A stretch of DNA of 13,755 nucleotides from Actinomycetota bacterium (lineage in GTDB: Bacteria; Actinomycetota; Acidimicrobiia; Acidimicrobiales; Iamiaceae): NCBI GenBank assembly GCA_018268545.1, contig JAFDWI010000100.1, forward strand, positions 1-13,755. The letters are read 5' to 3'. This document shows, piece by piece, positions 5,795 through 12,500 of this stretch; position 1 is the stretch's first letter, and every line of letters starts with the position of its first letter. The notes beneath the pieces are model-generated. The model saw only the letters and a list, made by a program, of their open reading frames with translations. It was not told where the DNA came from and ran no database searches. Position numbers and translations under genes: made by a program.

Positions 5795-6997
5795 GATTGC
5801 TCCGGGGGCAGCGGACGGGATGGCCGATGCCCATGCGTCCCGCGCACGGCGAACCAGGTCCGGGTCGGCCCAACAGTCGAGCGCGATCCGGGCGAGTGTC
5901 ACCGAGGCGTCCAGGATCCCGAGGTCCGCGGCGGACGATGCGGCAGCATCGGCGAACGCCACCGTGTGGATCGCCGTGCCCTTCGGGGCGATCCCGAGCA
6001 TCGGATGGATCGACGGAACCCGGTGGCTGACGTTTCCCATGTCGGTGGAACCGACCACGCGATTCTCCGGACCCGGGTCTTCGACGGTCCGACCGCACCG
6101 CGCTGCGCGGGCCACATATCGTTCCACGAGCAGCGGATTGTCGATCATGTCCGCGTAGACATGGCCTTCGGGTTCGATCTCGATGTCGCATCCGGCGGCC
6201 GACGCACCGGCCCGGAGACAGGCGTGCACCCGCTCGGTCAAGGCGGCCAGTCCCGGCAGGCTGGGCGATCGTACGTACCAGAGGGCCTCGGCTTCGGCGG
6301 GAACGACATTGGCTGCATCACCGGCTCTGGTGAAGATCCCGTGGATCCGCTCATCCGAACCGATGTGTTGACGAAGCGCCGCGACGTTCAGGTAACCGAG
6401 CACCGCTGCGTCCAGGGCATTGCGTCCACGTTCCGGCGCGGCAGCGGCGTGGGCCGCGACCCCGCGGTAAGCCACCCGGTACTGGGCGACCGCGATCGTG
6501 TCCATACGGGTCAGATCCGCGTCGGCCGGATGAACCATCAACGCGACGTCGACGGCGTCGAATGCGCCGGCTTCGAGCAGATCGACCTTTCCACCTCCTC
6601 CCTCTTCGGCGGGCGTGCCGATCACGACCAGCCGACCACCGAGCTCATCGACGACCCCGGCGGCCAGGATCCCGGCGCCGGCGCCGGCCGCCGCGATGAC
6701 GTTGTGGCCGCACGCGTGGCCGATACCCGCAAGCGCGTCGTACTCGCACAGAATCGCCACCGTCGGACCCGACCCCTCCCCTGCTCGGGCGACGAAGGCG
6801 GTGTCGACGCCGTACGCGTGCGGCTCGACGTCGAATCCTGCATCGCTCAGCAGCGCGACCAGAGCGTCATGGGCATGATGTTCGCCGAAGTTCGTCTCGG
6901 GATGGGCATGGATGTCGTGCGCGATCTCGACGAGGCGCCGCTCCCAGCGGCCCAGACGTTCCACCACGACCACGTCGGCGTCCTCGATCGACAGCAC
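5792..6997 (-). CDS. M20 family metallo-amidohydrolase (AbgA/PM20D2-like)
   Basis: The product is 401 residues from the GTG at 6997. The fold is that of co-catalytic zinc M20 amidases that cleave N-acyl or dipeptide-type amide bonds. Visible in order are HPE at 32-34, EYD at 85-87, the metal-binding HACGHN at 94-99, GTPAEEGGGG at 127-136 with the Glu pair at 131-132, and HP at 156-157. A dimerisation-domain motif with AHAAAAPE follows near 182-189, then STDMGNVSH at 317-325 and HT at 344-345. The STDMGNVS segment is typical of the AbgA/AbgB and PM20D2 branch, which acts on aminobenzoyl-glutamate or Xaa-Arg-type substrates; the true substrate is open. Start choice: GTG 6997 has TACGGT seven bases upstream and begins just before the first helix. 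An in-frame GTG at 7036 adds 13 residues of no recognisable character. It follows the lipid-kinase-like gene and precedes the thyX-like gene by nine bases. Confidence 0.85.
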   Translation of the reverse strand: MLSIEDADVVVVERLGRWERRLVEIAHDIHAHPETNFGEHHAHDALVALLSDAGFDVEPHAYGVDTAFVARAGEGSGPTVAILCEYDALAGIGHACGHNVIAAAGAGAGILAAGVVDELGGRLVVIGTPAEEGGGGKVDLLEAGAFDAVDVALMVHPADADLTRMDTIAVAQYRVAYRGVAAHAAAAPERGRNALDAAVLGYLNVAALRQHIGSDERIHGIFTRAGDAANVVPAEAEALWYVRSPSLPGLAALTERVHACLRAGASAAGCDIEIEPEGHVYADMIDNPLLVERYVARAARCGRTVEDPGPENRVVGSTDMGNVSHRVPSIHPMLGIAPKGTAIHTVAFADAAASSAADLGILDASVTLARIALDCWADPDLVRRARDAWASAIPSAAPGAI

Positions 6998-7004
6998 GAC
7001 GTCA

Positions 7005-7010
7005 ACCGTA
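7005..7010 (-). promoter_or_regulatory. -10 element TACGGT before the M20 amidohydrolase
   Basis: TACGGT fits TANNNT and ends seven bases before GTG 6997, with no Shine-Dalgarno site between. It supports 6997 over 7036 as the start. Since the tat-linked gene ends only about 50 bases upstream, read-through from that operon remains possible. Confidence 0.4.
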
Positions 7011-7048
7011 CCGATCGATCCGGGGTGACGCTGCACAGTGGGCGAGGC

Positions 7049-7660
7049 TCACACGACGACCGTGAACGCATCGGGTTCGACCCGGAGTTCGAGATGGCGA
7101 ACCCGAGCGACGCGCTCCCCGTCGAGGTAGGCGAGGCCCGGTGGGTCGAAATCGGTTGCAAAGGAAGCCGTTCGCCGCACGGCGATCGACGAGTGCGGAA
7201 GGTGCGTGCCGGTCACGGCCCGCCTGCGAGCCGCGAGCTTGTCCGACCAGGACAGATCCGCATCCGAGATGTCGAGCAGGCCGTCGTTCGGATGCGCCTT
7301 CGGGCCGAGGTCCCAGGGACCCAGATACTGGGCGTTCATCGCGACGAAGATGCGGCCCTGCCACGCCCGTCGCCGAACGAGCACATGGGCGACGAAGGGG
7401 TGGTCGTCGCCGTCGATGGTGGCGACCCCCAGGTCGATCGGGAACCGTGTGCTCCCCGCCCGCTCGGCCCCGCGTCCCAGGTTCCGGCCTCCGAGCGTGC
7501 GCCACAGATCACCACCGGTCAACTCGATCATGGGATTCGGACGCCCTCCACGCCGGGCCCTCGAGATCTCCGCGGCGGCCGCCTCGTCGGAGCCGACGAC
7601 CACACCGGTCGGATCGAGGCGACCCGGTTCGCCCCACGCCCGGTGCTTTCGGATCGTCAC
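7049..7660 (-). CDS. Orphan diacylglycerol-kinase C-terminal-like protein
   Basis: The 203-residue product resembles only the C-terminal beta-sandwich half of bacterial lipid kinases (YegS/DgkB type). It has FVAMNAQYLGPWDLGPKA at 105-122, NDGLLDI at 125-131 (usual form 'DDGLLDV'), HLPHSSI at 153-159 (usual 'H......V'), and YLDGE at 178-182 followed by a closing strand ending in a run of valines. The ATP-binding N-terminal domain with GGDGT is missing; the only similar string is TGGDLWRTLGG at 48-58. A complete kinase would be about 300 residues. It may bind lipid without phosphorylating it, or work with a separate partner. The GTG start overlaps the tatC stop by four bases (GTGA), so translation is coupled to tatC. 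A longer reading of the same frame upstream only runs over tatC out of frame. No signal peptide is visible. Confidence 0.7.
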   Translation of the reverse strand: MTIRKHRAWGEPGRLDPTGVVVGSDEAAAAEISRARRGGRPNPMIELTGGDLWRTLGGRNLGRGAERAGSTRFPIDLGVATIDGDDHPFVAHVLVRRRAWQGRIFVAMNAQYLGPWDLGPKAHPNDGLLDISDADLSWSDKLAARRRAVTGTHLPHSSIAVRRTASFATDFDPPGLAYLDGERVARVRHLELRVEPDAFTVVV

Positions 7661-8436
7661 GCTCCGCCGCGACGCCCGCGAGCCCGCTCCATGAGGATCC
7701 CGGCGAGCACCGCCCCCCAGAACAACGCGACCATCGGGATCGCCATGAACATGAACGTGAACGGATCGGCCGTCGGTGTGATCACCCCCGCGAACACGAT
7801 GATGATCGCGATCGCGTAACGCCATCCCTTGACCAGGGTCCGGGGCTTGAGGATGCCCATCGCCATCATCGCGACCATCACGATCGGGAATTCGAACGAC
7901 AGCCCGAACGCGAGCATCATCCAACCGATCAACGAGACGAACTTCCCCGAATCGTACGCGGCCACGAACTTCGGCCCGCCGACTCCCTGCAACCAGTTGA
8001 GTGAAACGGGCAGGACGAAGTACGCGAGCGTGGCGCCACCGAGGAAGAGCACCAACGCCGGCCCGATGAACGCCAACGTGTACTTTCGCTCGTTCGCATA
8101 GAGCGCCGGGGCGATGAACCGCCAGAGCTGCCAGAGCACGACCGGCATGGCGATCGCCACGCCGATGTAGACCGACAACTTGAGTCGGGTCGTGAGCGGG
8201 TCGAGCGGGTCCAGGTTCTGGACCTTCCCGCCTTCGAGGAGGCACTGGTGGTGTTTGCAGAGCCCGACGATCGGATGCGTGAGGACGTTGACGACCGGAT
8301 CGAACAACGTCCAACCGACGATCGCTCCCACGGCGACCGCGACGGCCACCTTGAAGAGCCGGTTGCGCAGTTCGACGAGATGCGCCATGAGTGGCATGGC
8401 CGAGTCGGCGGGATCCGCCTTGGGTTTGGAACTCAT
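7657..8436 (-). CDS. tatC: Sec-independent protein translocase TatC
   Basis: The 259-residue product has standard TatC length and topology: six hydrophobic segments, at about 28-46, 87-106, 121-143, 166-191, 207-220 and 226-248. TatC is the inner-membrane receptor for twin-arginine signal peptides of folded exported proteins. Key family positions are visible: the N-terminal cytoplasmic HLVELRNRL at 19-27, the first cytoplasmic loop RFIAPALYANERK at 106-118 (Phe107, Pro110 and Glu116 match residues that contact the signal peptide), Glu182 in LSFEFP before TM4, and ITPTADPFTF at 219-228. The ATG at 8436 is 18 bases after the tatA/B stop and I see no separate -10 element, so the two are probably co-transcribed. 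The last four bases are shared with the next gene. Confidence 0.96.
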   Translation of the reverse strand: MSSKPKADPADSAMPLMAHLVELRNRLFKVAVAVAVGAIVGWTLFDPVVNVLTHPIVGLCKHHQCLLEGGKVQNLDPLDPLTTRLKLSVYIGVAIAMPVVLWQLWRFIAPALYANERKYTLAFIGPALVLFLGGATLAYFVLPVSLNWLQGVGGPKFVAAYDSGKFVSLIGWMMLAFGLSFEFPIVMVAMMAMGILKPRTLVKGWRYAIAIIIVFAGVITPTADPFTFMFMAIPMVALFWGAVLAGILMERARGRRGGA

Positions 8437-8454
8437 CGAGTGGCCGAACGCTGG

Positions 8455-8736
8455 TCAGGTCCCGGTGGATTCATCGGTCGATGTCGAAGGGGAACGTGTC
8501 GGCGAGATCTCCGTGATGCCCGGTTCGGACGGGGCCGGGCGGCTCGTTCCACCCGAATCATTGGTCATGTCGGTCACAGCCCGGTTCATCTCTTCGCGAA
8601 ATCCACCCGACAGTTTCCGGAGTTCCCCCATGGCGCGCCCGAACTTCCGAGAGACCTCGGGCAGCTTCTCTGGTCCGAGCACCATCAGGACGATCAGGAA
8701 GATGAAGAACATCTTCTCCGGCGAAAAGTCGAGCAT
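8455..8736 (-). CDS. tatA: Sec-independent translocase subunit TatA/TatB
   Basis: This 93-residue protein has the TatA/B plan. A short N-terminus carries an acidic residue (Glu7) just before one membrane helix (about 9-21). A Gly-Pro hinge (GPEKLP, 21-26), a basic amphipathic helix (VSRKFGRAMGELRKLSGGFREEM, about 28-50) and a Ser/Thr/Pro-rich tail follow. Family members either form the pore (TatA) or act with TatC as receptor (TatB). The GPEKLP hinge and Glu near the N-terminus are seen in TatB-like proteins, so the A/B label is open; no second tatA/B gene lies in the window. The ATG at 8736 is eight bases after TAGCAT. tatC follows after 18 bases. Confidence 0.92.
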   Translation of the reverse strand: MLDFSPEKMFFIFLIVLMVLGPEKLPEVSRKFGRAMGELRKLSGGFREEMNRAVTDMTNDSGGTSRPAPSEPGITEISPTRSPSTSTDESTGT

Positions 8737-8744
8737 CGCCCCCG

Positions 8745-8750
8745 ATGCTA
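8745..8750 (-). promoter_or_regulatory. -10 element TAGCAT before tatA/B
   Basis: TAGCAT ends eight bases before ATG 8736. The intervening CGGGGGCG could act as a weak ribosome site if the start is further upstream, but its spacing is very short. It lies in the 31-base gap after the small membrane-protein gene, giving tatA-tatC a likely promoter of its own. Confidence 0.5.
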
Positions 8751-8767
8751 CCGGGCCGGACCATGCG

Positions 8768-8983
8768 TCACCGGTTCGTCACCGGATCCTCGCCGAGCTC
8801 ACGGGTCAGCTCACGGATCTCCTCGTCCAACGAACGGACCCGCGCCCGCAACACGGTGAGACGATCACGCACGTCCTCGTCCACCGCGCGCGTCGCGAGG
8901 CCACCGTTGGCCGCGCGAACCGCGAGCATGATCACGAATGCCGCGACCAGGCACAGAACCGGCGGAACGGACCACATCCACAT
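8768..8983 (-). CDS. Small single-pass membrane protein with C-terminal coiled coil
   Basis: The 71-residue product starts MWMWSVPPV. It has one membrane helix (about 5-23) and then a charged helical stretch (about 33-64) with heptad-like leucines and valines (VRDRLTVLRARVRSLDEEIRELTREL, given here only as a trend of hydrophobic spacing). I do not recognise the family; size and plan recall DivIC/FtsB-like or other bitopic coiled-coil proteins, but no specific motif supports that. The reading frame stays open far upstream, but only as the antisense of the phosphodiesterase gene. ATG 8983 is the first start downstream of a TAGGGT element. It precedes tatA/B by 31 bases on the same strand and diverges from the phosphodiesterase gene, with a 126-base shared upstream region (8984-9109). 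Confidence 0.7.
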   Translation of the reverse strand: MWMWSVPPVLCLVAAFVIMLAVRAANGGLATRAVDEDVRDRLTVLRARVRSLDEEIRELTRELGEDPVTNR

Positions 8984-8993
8984 CGCGTGGGCG

Positions 8994-8999
8994 ACCCTA
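8994..8999 (-). promoter_or_regulatory. -10 element TAGGGT before the small membrane-protein gene
   Basis: TAGGGT matches TANNNT and ends ten bases before ATG 8983, so a transcript would be leaderless or have a leader of only a few bases. It occupies the 126-base divergent gap shared with the phosphodiesterase gene. No ribosome site is evident. Confidence 0.4.
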
Positions 9000-9097
9000 G
9001 CGCGCACCGGCCGACGATCTGAGCGATCCGGACGGCGGCGACCCGGAACACCGGGCCAAAGGACGTCGGCATCCCGTCGGCGGGCACTGGGATCCGG

Positions 9098-9103
9098 CAT
9101 CAT
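9098..9103 (+). promoter_or_regulatory. Weak -10-like CATCAT before the phosphodiesterase gene
   Basis: CATCAT keeps the two most important -10 positions (A2 and T6) and ends six bases before ATG 9110, where no Shine-Dalgarno site is present. It deviates from TANNNT at the first base, so support is weaker than for the other starts in the window. Confidence 0.3.
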
Positions 9104-9109
9104 ACGGCG

Positions 9110-9853
9110 ATGGAGCTTCGCGTCGACGCACCGAACATCATCGGATTCGCCCATCGGGGCGGCCGGGCCCATGCGCCCGAGAACACCCTCGAAGCATTTC
9201 TCATCGCCCGACGCATGGGCGCGAGCGCGTTCGAAACCGACGTCTGGATCACCGCGGACGGCGTCCCTGTCATCGATCACGACGGCAAGATCGGCCACCG
9301 GGGCCGACGTCGACCGATCGCGCGGCTCGATGCGGCGGATCTCCCGGCGCGCGTGCCCACGCTCGAGCAACTCGGCGAGGCGATCGGACCCGACGCGGAC
9401 CTGTCGATCGACGTGAAGGATCCCGATGCTTTCGAGGCGATCCTCGAGGTCCGTGCGCGGAGTGGATCGACAGCGCTCGCACACACGTGGCTCTGTGACA
9501 CCGACCTGCGTCGACTGGCCCGATGGAGGTCGGCCGATCCGACGATCCACCTGGTTGCGTCGCTCCGCCGCCGCAAGCTGTTCGGCGTCGAGCTGGACCA
9601 TCTGGTCGACCTCGGCATCGAGGTACTGAACCTGCCCAAGCGTTCCTGGACACCCGGGTTGGTGACCCGCTGTCATCGGGCCGGACTCGGCGCGTTCGCC
9701 TGGGGGGTCCAGCGACGATGGCGGATGCGTCTGCTGGTGCGTTGGGGAATCGACGGCATCCACAGCGATCACGTCGACCGCCTGGTGGACGTGATCGGTC
9801 AGGAGGGCGACCGTCGTCCGACGGACGGGTTCAGAGCCAGCCGATCCGACTGA
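9110..9853 (+). CDS. Glycerophosphodiester phosphodiesterase family protein
   Basis: This 247-residue protein carries the GDPD catalytic signature: HRG at 15-17, PENT at 23-26, ETD at 42-44 and DGVPV...HD at 50-58. These are the general-acid/base histidines and the metal-binding Glu and Asp of the TIM-barrel active site. Later barrel strands are visible, including SIDVKD and a C-terminal GIDGIHSDHVDRL that matches the usual 'GVDGIITD.P..' last strand. The enzyme hydrolyses glycerophosphodiesters from phospholipid turnover to glycerol-3-phosphate and an alcohol. There is no signal peptide, so it is probably cytoplasmic. It is the only plus-strand gene between the tat and lepB blocks. Its last 23 bases overlap the 3' end of the convergent lepB. 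The ATG at 9110 starts just before the HRG motif, as is usual. Confidence 0.92.
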   Translation: MELRVDAPNIIGFAHRGGRAHAPENTLEAFLIARRMGASAFETDVWITADGVPVIDHDGKIGHRGRRRPIARLDAADLPARVPTLEQLGEAIGPDADLSIDVKDPDAFEAILEVRARSGSTALAHTWLCDTDLRRLARWRSADPTIHLVASLRRRKLFGVELDHLVDLGIEVLNLPKRSWTPGLVTRCHRAGLGAFAWGVQRRWRMRLLVRWGIDGIHSDHVDRLVDVIGQEGDRRPTDGFRASRSD

Positions 9854-10523
9854 AGGGCCAGATCACCACGAACGCGCGGCCGACGAGCGACGACTCGGGG
9901 ATCGGGCCGAAACAACGCCCGTCGAGCGAGTCCGACCGGTTGTCGCCCATCACGAAGACCATCTTCGGCGGGATCACATAGGGGTGGGCCAGGTTCCCGT
10001 CGAAGCCGCACCCGTACGGGGGCTGTCCCAAGGTGACAGTTCCCGGGCGCAGGTACGGTTCCGAGAGGACCTCTCCGTTCACGTACACATGGTTGCCCTG
10101 GATCGCGAGACGATCACCGGGCAGCGCGATGACACGCTTGACCAGATCGGCATAGTTCCCGACGATCCCGCAGTTCGCCCACGCGGGGTGGCCCGGCGCC
10201 GTGCACTTCGGGCTCGTGAACACCACGACGTCACCGCGGTGGACCGGGTGCATCCGATAGGACATCTTGTTCACCACGATCCGGTCGCGGACCTCGAGCG
10301 TGGGGATCATCGACCCGGAGGGAATCCGGAACGGTTGGAAAAGAAAGGTCTGGATCAGCAGTGCCAGCCCGAACGCCCCGGCGACGACGACGATCCATTC
10401 GATGATCGACCGCACCGGTGAGCGGCGCTGCCTGCGAGACAGCTTCGACGGTGGAAGCACGATCGGACCCGCGTGTGCGACGCTGCCGCCATCTTCTCGG
10501 GACTCGGGGCTGTCGTCGGTCAC
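9831..10523 (-). CDS. lepB: Signal peptidase I
   Basis: The 230-residue product removes signal peptides from exported proteins at the outer face of the membrane. A basic cytoplasmic N-terminus (Ser/Arg-rich, 26-38) precedes one membrane helix (about 40-62). The catalytic serine motif PSGSM is at 68-72 (nucleophile Ser71). The catalytic lysine is Lys129 in LVKRVIALPGD, and GDNRSDSLDGR at 193-203 is the late conserved box (usually GDNR..S.DSR; Gly replaces Ser here). Four cysteines (107, 118, 172, 204) lie in the extracytoplasmic domain and could form disulfides. GTG 10523 is chosen because TATCGT lies ten bases upstream and a GGGGG run four bases upstream. An in-frame GTG at 10565 would add 14 basic residues of no known role. 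It follows pafC after 52 bases and overlaps the phosphodiesterase gene end to end by 23 bases. Confidence 0.95.
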   Translation of the reverse strand: MTDDSPESREDGGSVAHAGPIVLPPSKLSRRQRRSPVRSIIEWIVVVAGAFGLALLIQTFLFQPFRIPSGSMIPTLEVRDRIVVNKMSYRMHPVHRGDVVVFTSPKCTAPGHPAWANCGIVGNYADLVKRVIALPGDRLAIQGNHVYVNGEVLSEPYLRPGTVTLGQPPYGCGFDGNLAHPYVIPPKMVFVMGDNRSDSLDGRCFGPIPESSLVGRAFVVIWPFSRIGWL

Positions 10524-10533
10524 AGAACCCCCG

Positions 10534-10539
10534 ACGATA
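10534..10539 (-). promoter_or_regulatory. -10 element TATCGT before lepB
   Basis: TATCGT fits TANNNT and ends ten bases before GTG 10523. A GGGGG run between could serve as a weak ribosome site. It lies in the short pafC-lepB gap next to a hairpin, so lepB probably has its own promoter besides any read-through from the paf operon. Confidence 0.4.
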
Positions 10540-10540
10540 C

Positions 10541-10558
10541 CGGGCCGGCGTCGGCCCG
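10541..10558 (-). terminator. Hairpin between pafC and lepB
   Basis: CGGGCCG-4-CGGCCCG forms a perfect 7-bp GC stem with a 4-base loop, 18 bases after the pafC stop codon. No T-run follows. It may end or attenuate the paf transcript; it also sits directly upstream of the lepB -10 element, so it could act as a regulatory site. Confidence 0.35.
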
Positions 10559-10575
10559 CCCACACCGGAGCGCCT

Positions 10576-11541
10576 TCATCGAACCGTGGCGTCGGTTTCC
10601 TCGTAACGCTCCCGGATGCGACGGGCCTCGGTCTCCACGAGGGCGTCCGCGTCGATTCCGGGGTCCGCCTCGACGATCCGCGCCGCAGGACCCATCTGGA
10701 CCAGCCACCTCGCCAGCCAGGCCGATGATCCCACGGCGACCCGGAGCCGGATCACCTCGTCGAGGACCTCCCGCTCCCGAACGGGCACCGGTTCGGCCAT
10801 CCAGGCGAATGCCCGGTCGATCTCGACGACCACGCACGGGCGGTCCGAGTCGATCGAGATTCCCGAGTCTTCGGGCGCCGGTGCGCTGAAGGGTCGTTCG
10901 GTCGGATACGTCGCCAAGATCCGATCGAGCCGGAAGACCCGGGCCCCGCCGGCGTGATGACACCAACTCGACACATACCAGTTGCCCTGCGCCGAGAACA
11001 GTTGGGCCGGTTCGATGGCCCGCCGGATGGGGTGCTCACCGTCGGCGTCGGGGTAGTCGATCTCGATCTGGCACTTGGTACGCCTCGCCCGGTCGAGGTG
11101 CGTGAAGACGTCGCGGGACACTTCGCCCAGGTCGACCTCCACGGGGGCAGGCCCCGTGTCGCCGGTCGCGACGGCGAGCTTCGTGATGGCGCGTTGCAAG
11201 GGGCCTGAAGCGTCGGCGCCGGGGATCCGAGCAGCGGCCGCCGCCGCGACGGTGAGCGTCGCAGCTTCGATCGGCGTCAGGCGGAGCGGACGGGTGAACC
11301 CGTAGCGGAAGTCGATCCGAACCGTGTCGTCCTCGATTCCGGCGTCGATCATCGTCCCCGGGTCGAACGGCGCGACGCCGACCATCATGATGCTGTCCAG
11401 ATCGCGTTCGAGTTCCGCGCGCGTCATCCCGAATCGGTCACAGACCTCGTCGACGTCGACACCGTCGCGATGTGACGCCACCCACGGTACGAGCGCGAGC
11501 AGTCGAGCGAGTCGATCCGATGCCTGGGGCGTGGTGCTCAT
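10576..11541 (-). CDS. pafC: PafC, WYL-domain transcriptional regulator
   Basis: The 321-residue product has an N-terminal winged-helix region (about 8-75; DVDEVCDRFGMTRAELERDL resembles a helix-turn-helix). The WYL domain follows, with NWYV at 187-190 and RVFRLDRI at 201-208. A C-terminal WCX-type extension (about 235-315) completes it. In mycobacteria PafB and PafC together activate a LexA-independent DNA-damage response, with the WYL domains sensing single-stranded nucleic acid. The core triplet reads W-Y-V rather than W-Y-L in both proteins here. Its ATG overlaps the pafB stop by four bases (ATGA), so the two are translationally coupled, consistent with a heterodimer made in equal amounts. 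The order pafA-pafB-pafC is the mycobacterial one, with one extra gene. Confidence 0.9.
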   Translation of the reverse strand: MSTTPQASDRLARLLALVPWVASHRDGVDVDEVCDRFGMTRAELERDLDSIMMVGVAPFDPGTMIDAGIEDDTVRIDFRYGFTRPLRLTPIEAATLTVAAAAAARIPGADASGPLQRAITKLAVATGDTGPAPVEVDLGEVSRDVFTHLDRARRTKCQIEIDYPDADGEHPIRRAIEPAQLFSAQGNWYVSSWCHHAGGARVFRLDRILATYPTERPFSAPAPEDSGISIDSDRPCVVVEIDRAFAWMAEPVPVREREVLDEVIRLRVAVGSSAWLARWLVQMGPAARIVEADPGIDADALVETEARRIRERYEETDATVR

Positions 11542-12500
11542 GACGACACCTTCGCGATGATCCCGTCGAGATGGTCCACGATCATCTTTCGCATCTCGGG
11601 AGGGTCGACCACCTCGACGGAGGAGCCGAACCCGAGGACCCAGAAACAGAACCCGACGTCATCGGCCACCTCGAGGGTCAGCTCGATGAACCCGGAATCC
11701 GAGAGCACGGCTGTCCCGTGGCCCCGCAGTTGGGCGAGGACACCGGTCGCGGCGACCGGGGCGACCCGCAGGGCCACCGGTCGGCTGGGGCCGTTCCCGA
11801 TCCGCCACGGTTGCATCGGACCCAACGAACCCGCGGTCGGCTCGACGTGGGGTGCCGGCCCGAGATCGTCGACACCGCCGCCGATGCGATCGAGTCGGAA
11901 GACGCGATCGGTGTCGGTGTCGAGGTCGAGACCCCTCACGTACCAACGACCGTTCTGGAACCCGAGCCCCCTGGGAACCACCCGCCGGGATCGGTCTGCG
12001 TAGTCGAACCCGACGACCCGGTCCCCACCGACCGCCGAGAGCAGCGTTCCCAGATGAGGATCGACAGGCACGGGCGCCCGCGGGTTGTCATCGGTGGCGA
12101 CCGCTCCGCCGATGAGACCGCCGAGCTTGAACAACCCGGTCTGATCGACCGGGTCGTCCGCCGCGATCAACTGCGCTGCGAGCCGGAGCGCGGCGAGCTC
12201 GTCGGCATCGAGATCCGGGTCGTCGAGGTAGTACTCGTCGGGGTCGACGCGGTAGCCGTCGATCGGTGGATCGCTCGCCGGGATCGTCGTGACGATGAGC
12301 GGCACGCCCATGTCCCGGAGCTCCTCTTTGTCGCGCGAGAACTGCCGACGGAACGCCGTGATCGACGCCGTGTCGTCGTACTCGAAGATCATCTCCCGTA
12401 ACTGTTGCGCCGACAGCGGTACCCGGGTGTGGAGCAACGCCGCCAGAAGGTTCATCTGGCGCCGCAGTTTCTGATCGCCGGCGCCGGTGCCCGCACTCAT
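11538..12500 (-). CDS. pafB: PafB, WYL-domain transcriptional regulator
   Basis: The 320-residue product has the same plan as its neighbour. An N-terminal winged helix (about 11-70) includes QQLREMIFEYDD and FRRQFSRDKEELRDMGVPL, the classic recognition-helix region of WYL regulators. A WYL domain has RWYV at 185-188 and RVFRLDRI at 199-206, followed by a C-terminal extension (about 240-318). The pairing of two tandem WYL proteins next to pafA identifies it as PafB with good confidence. It probably dimerises with PafC to activate DNA-repair genes. The ATG at 12500 overlaps the DUF3866 stop by four bases (ATGA). The frame stays open for about 110 codons upstream, but that stretch is only the antisense frame of DUF3866 and is Arg/Gly-rich without family similarity. 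Confidence 0.9.
   Translation of the reverse strand: MSAGTGAGDQKLRRQMNLLAALLHTRVPLSAQQLREMIFEYDDTASITAFRRQFSRDKEELRDMGVPLIVTTIPASDPPIDGYRVDPDEYYLDDPDLDADELAALRLAAQLIAADDPVDQTGLFKLGGLIGGAVATDDNPRAPVPVDPHLGTLLSAVGGDRVVGFDYADRSRRVVPRGLGFQNGRWYVRGLDLDTDTDRVFRLDRIGGGVDDLGPAPHVEPTAGSLGPMQPWRIGNGPSRPVALRVAPVAATGVLAQLRGHGTAVLSDSGFIELTLEVADDVGFCFWVLGFGSSVEVVDPPEMRKMIVDHLDGIIAKVSS

Noticed and set aside
5747..7819. A 690-codon open frame on the plus strand across the M20 and lipid-kinase-like genes
   Set aside because: It is the antisense of well-supported minus-strand genes with recognisable catalytic motifs. Its translation is Arg/Gly/Asp-rich without family features, as expected from third-position GC bias.
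7661..8314. Upstream extension of the lipid-kinase-like frame over tatC
   Set aside because: The extra sequence is tatC read out of frame. The GTG inside the tatC stop codon gives a normal coupled start.
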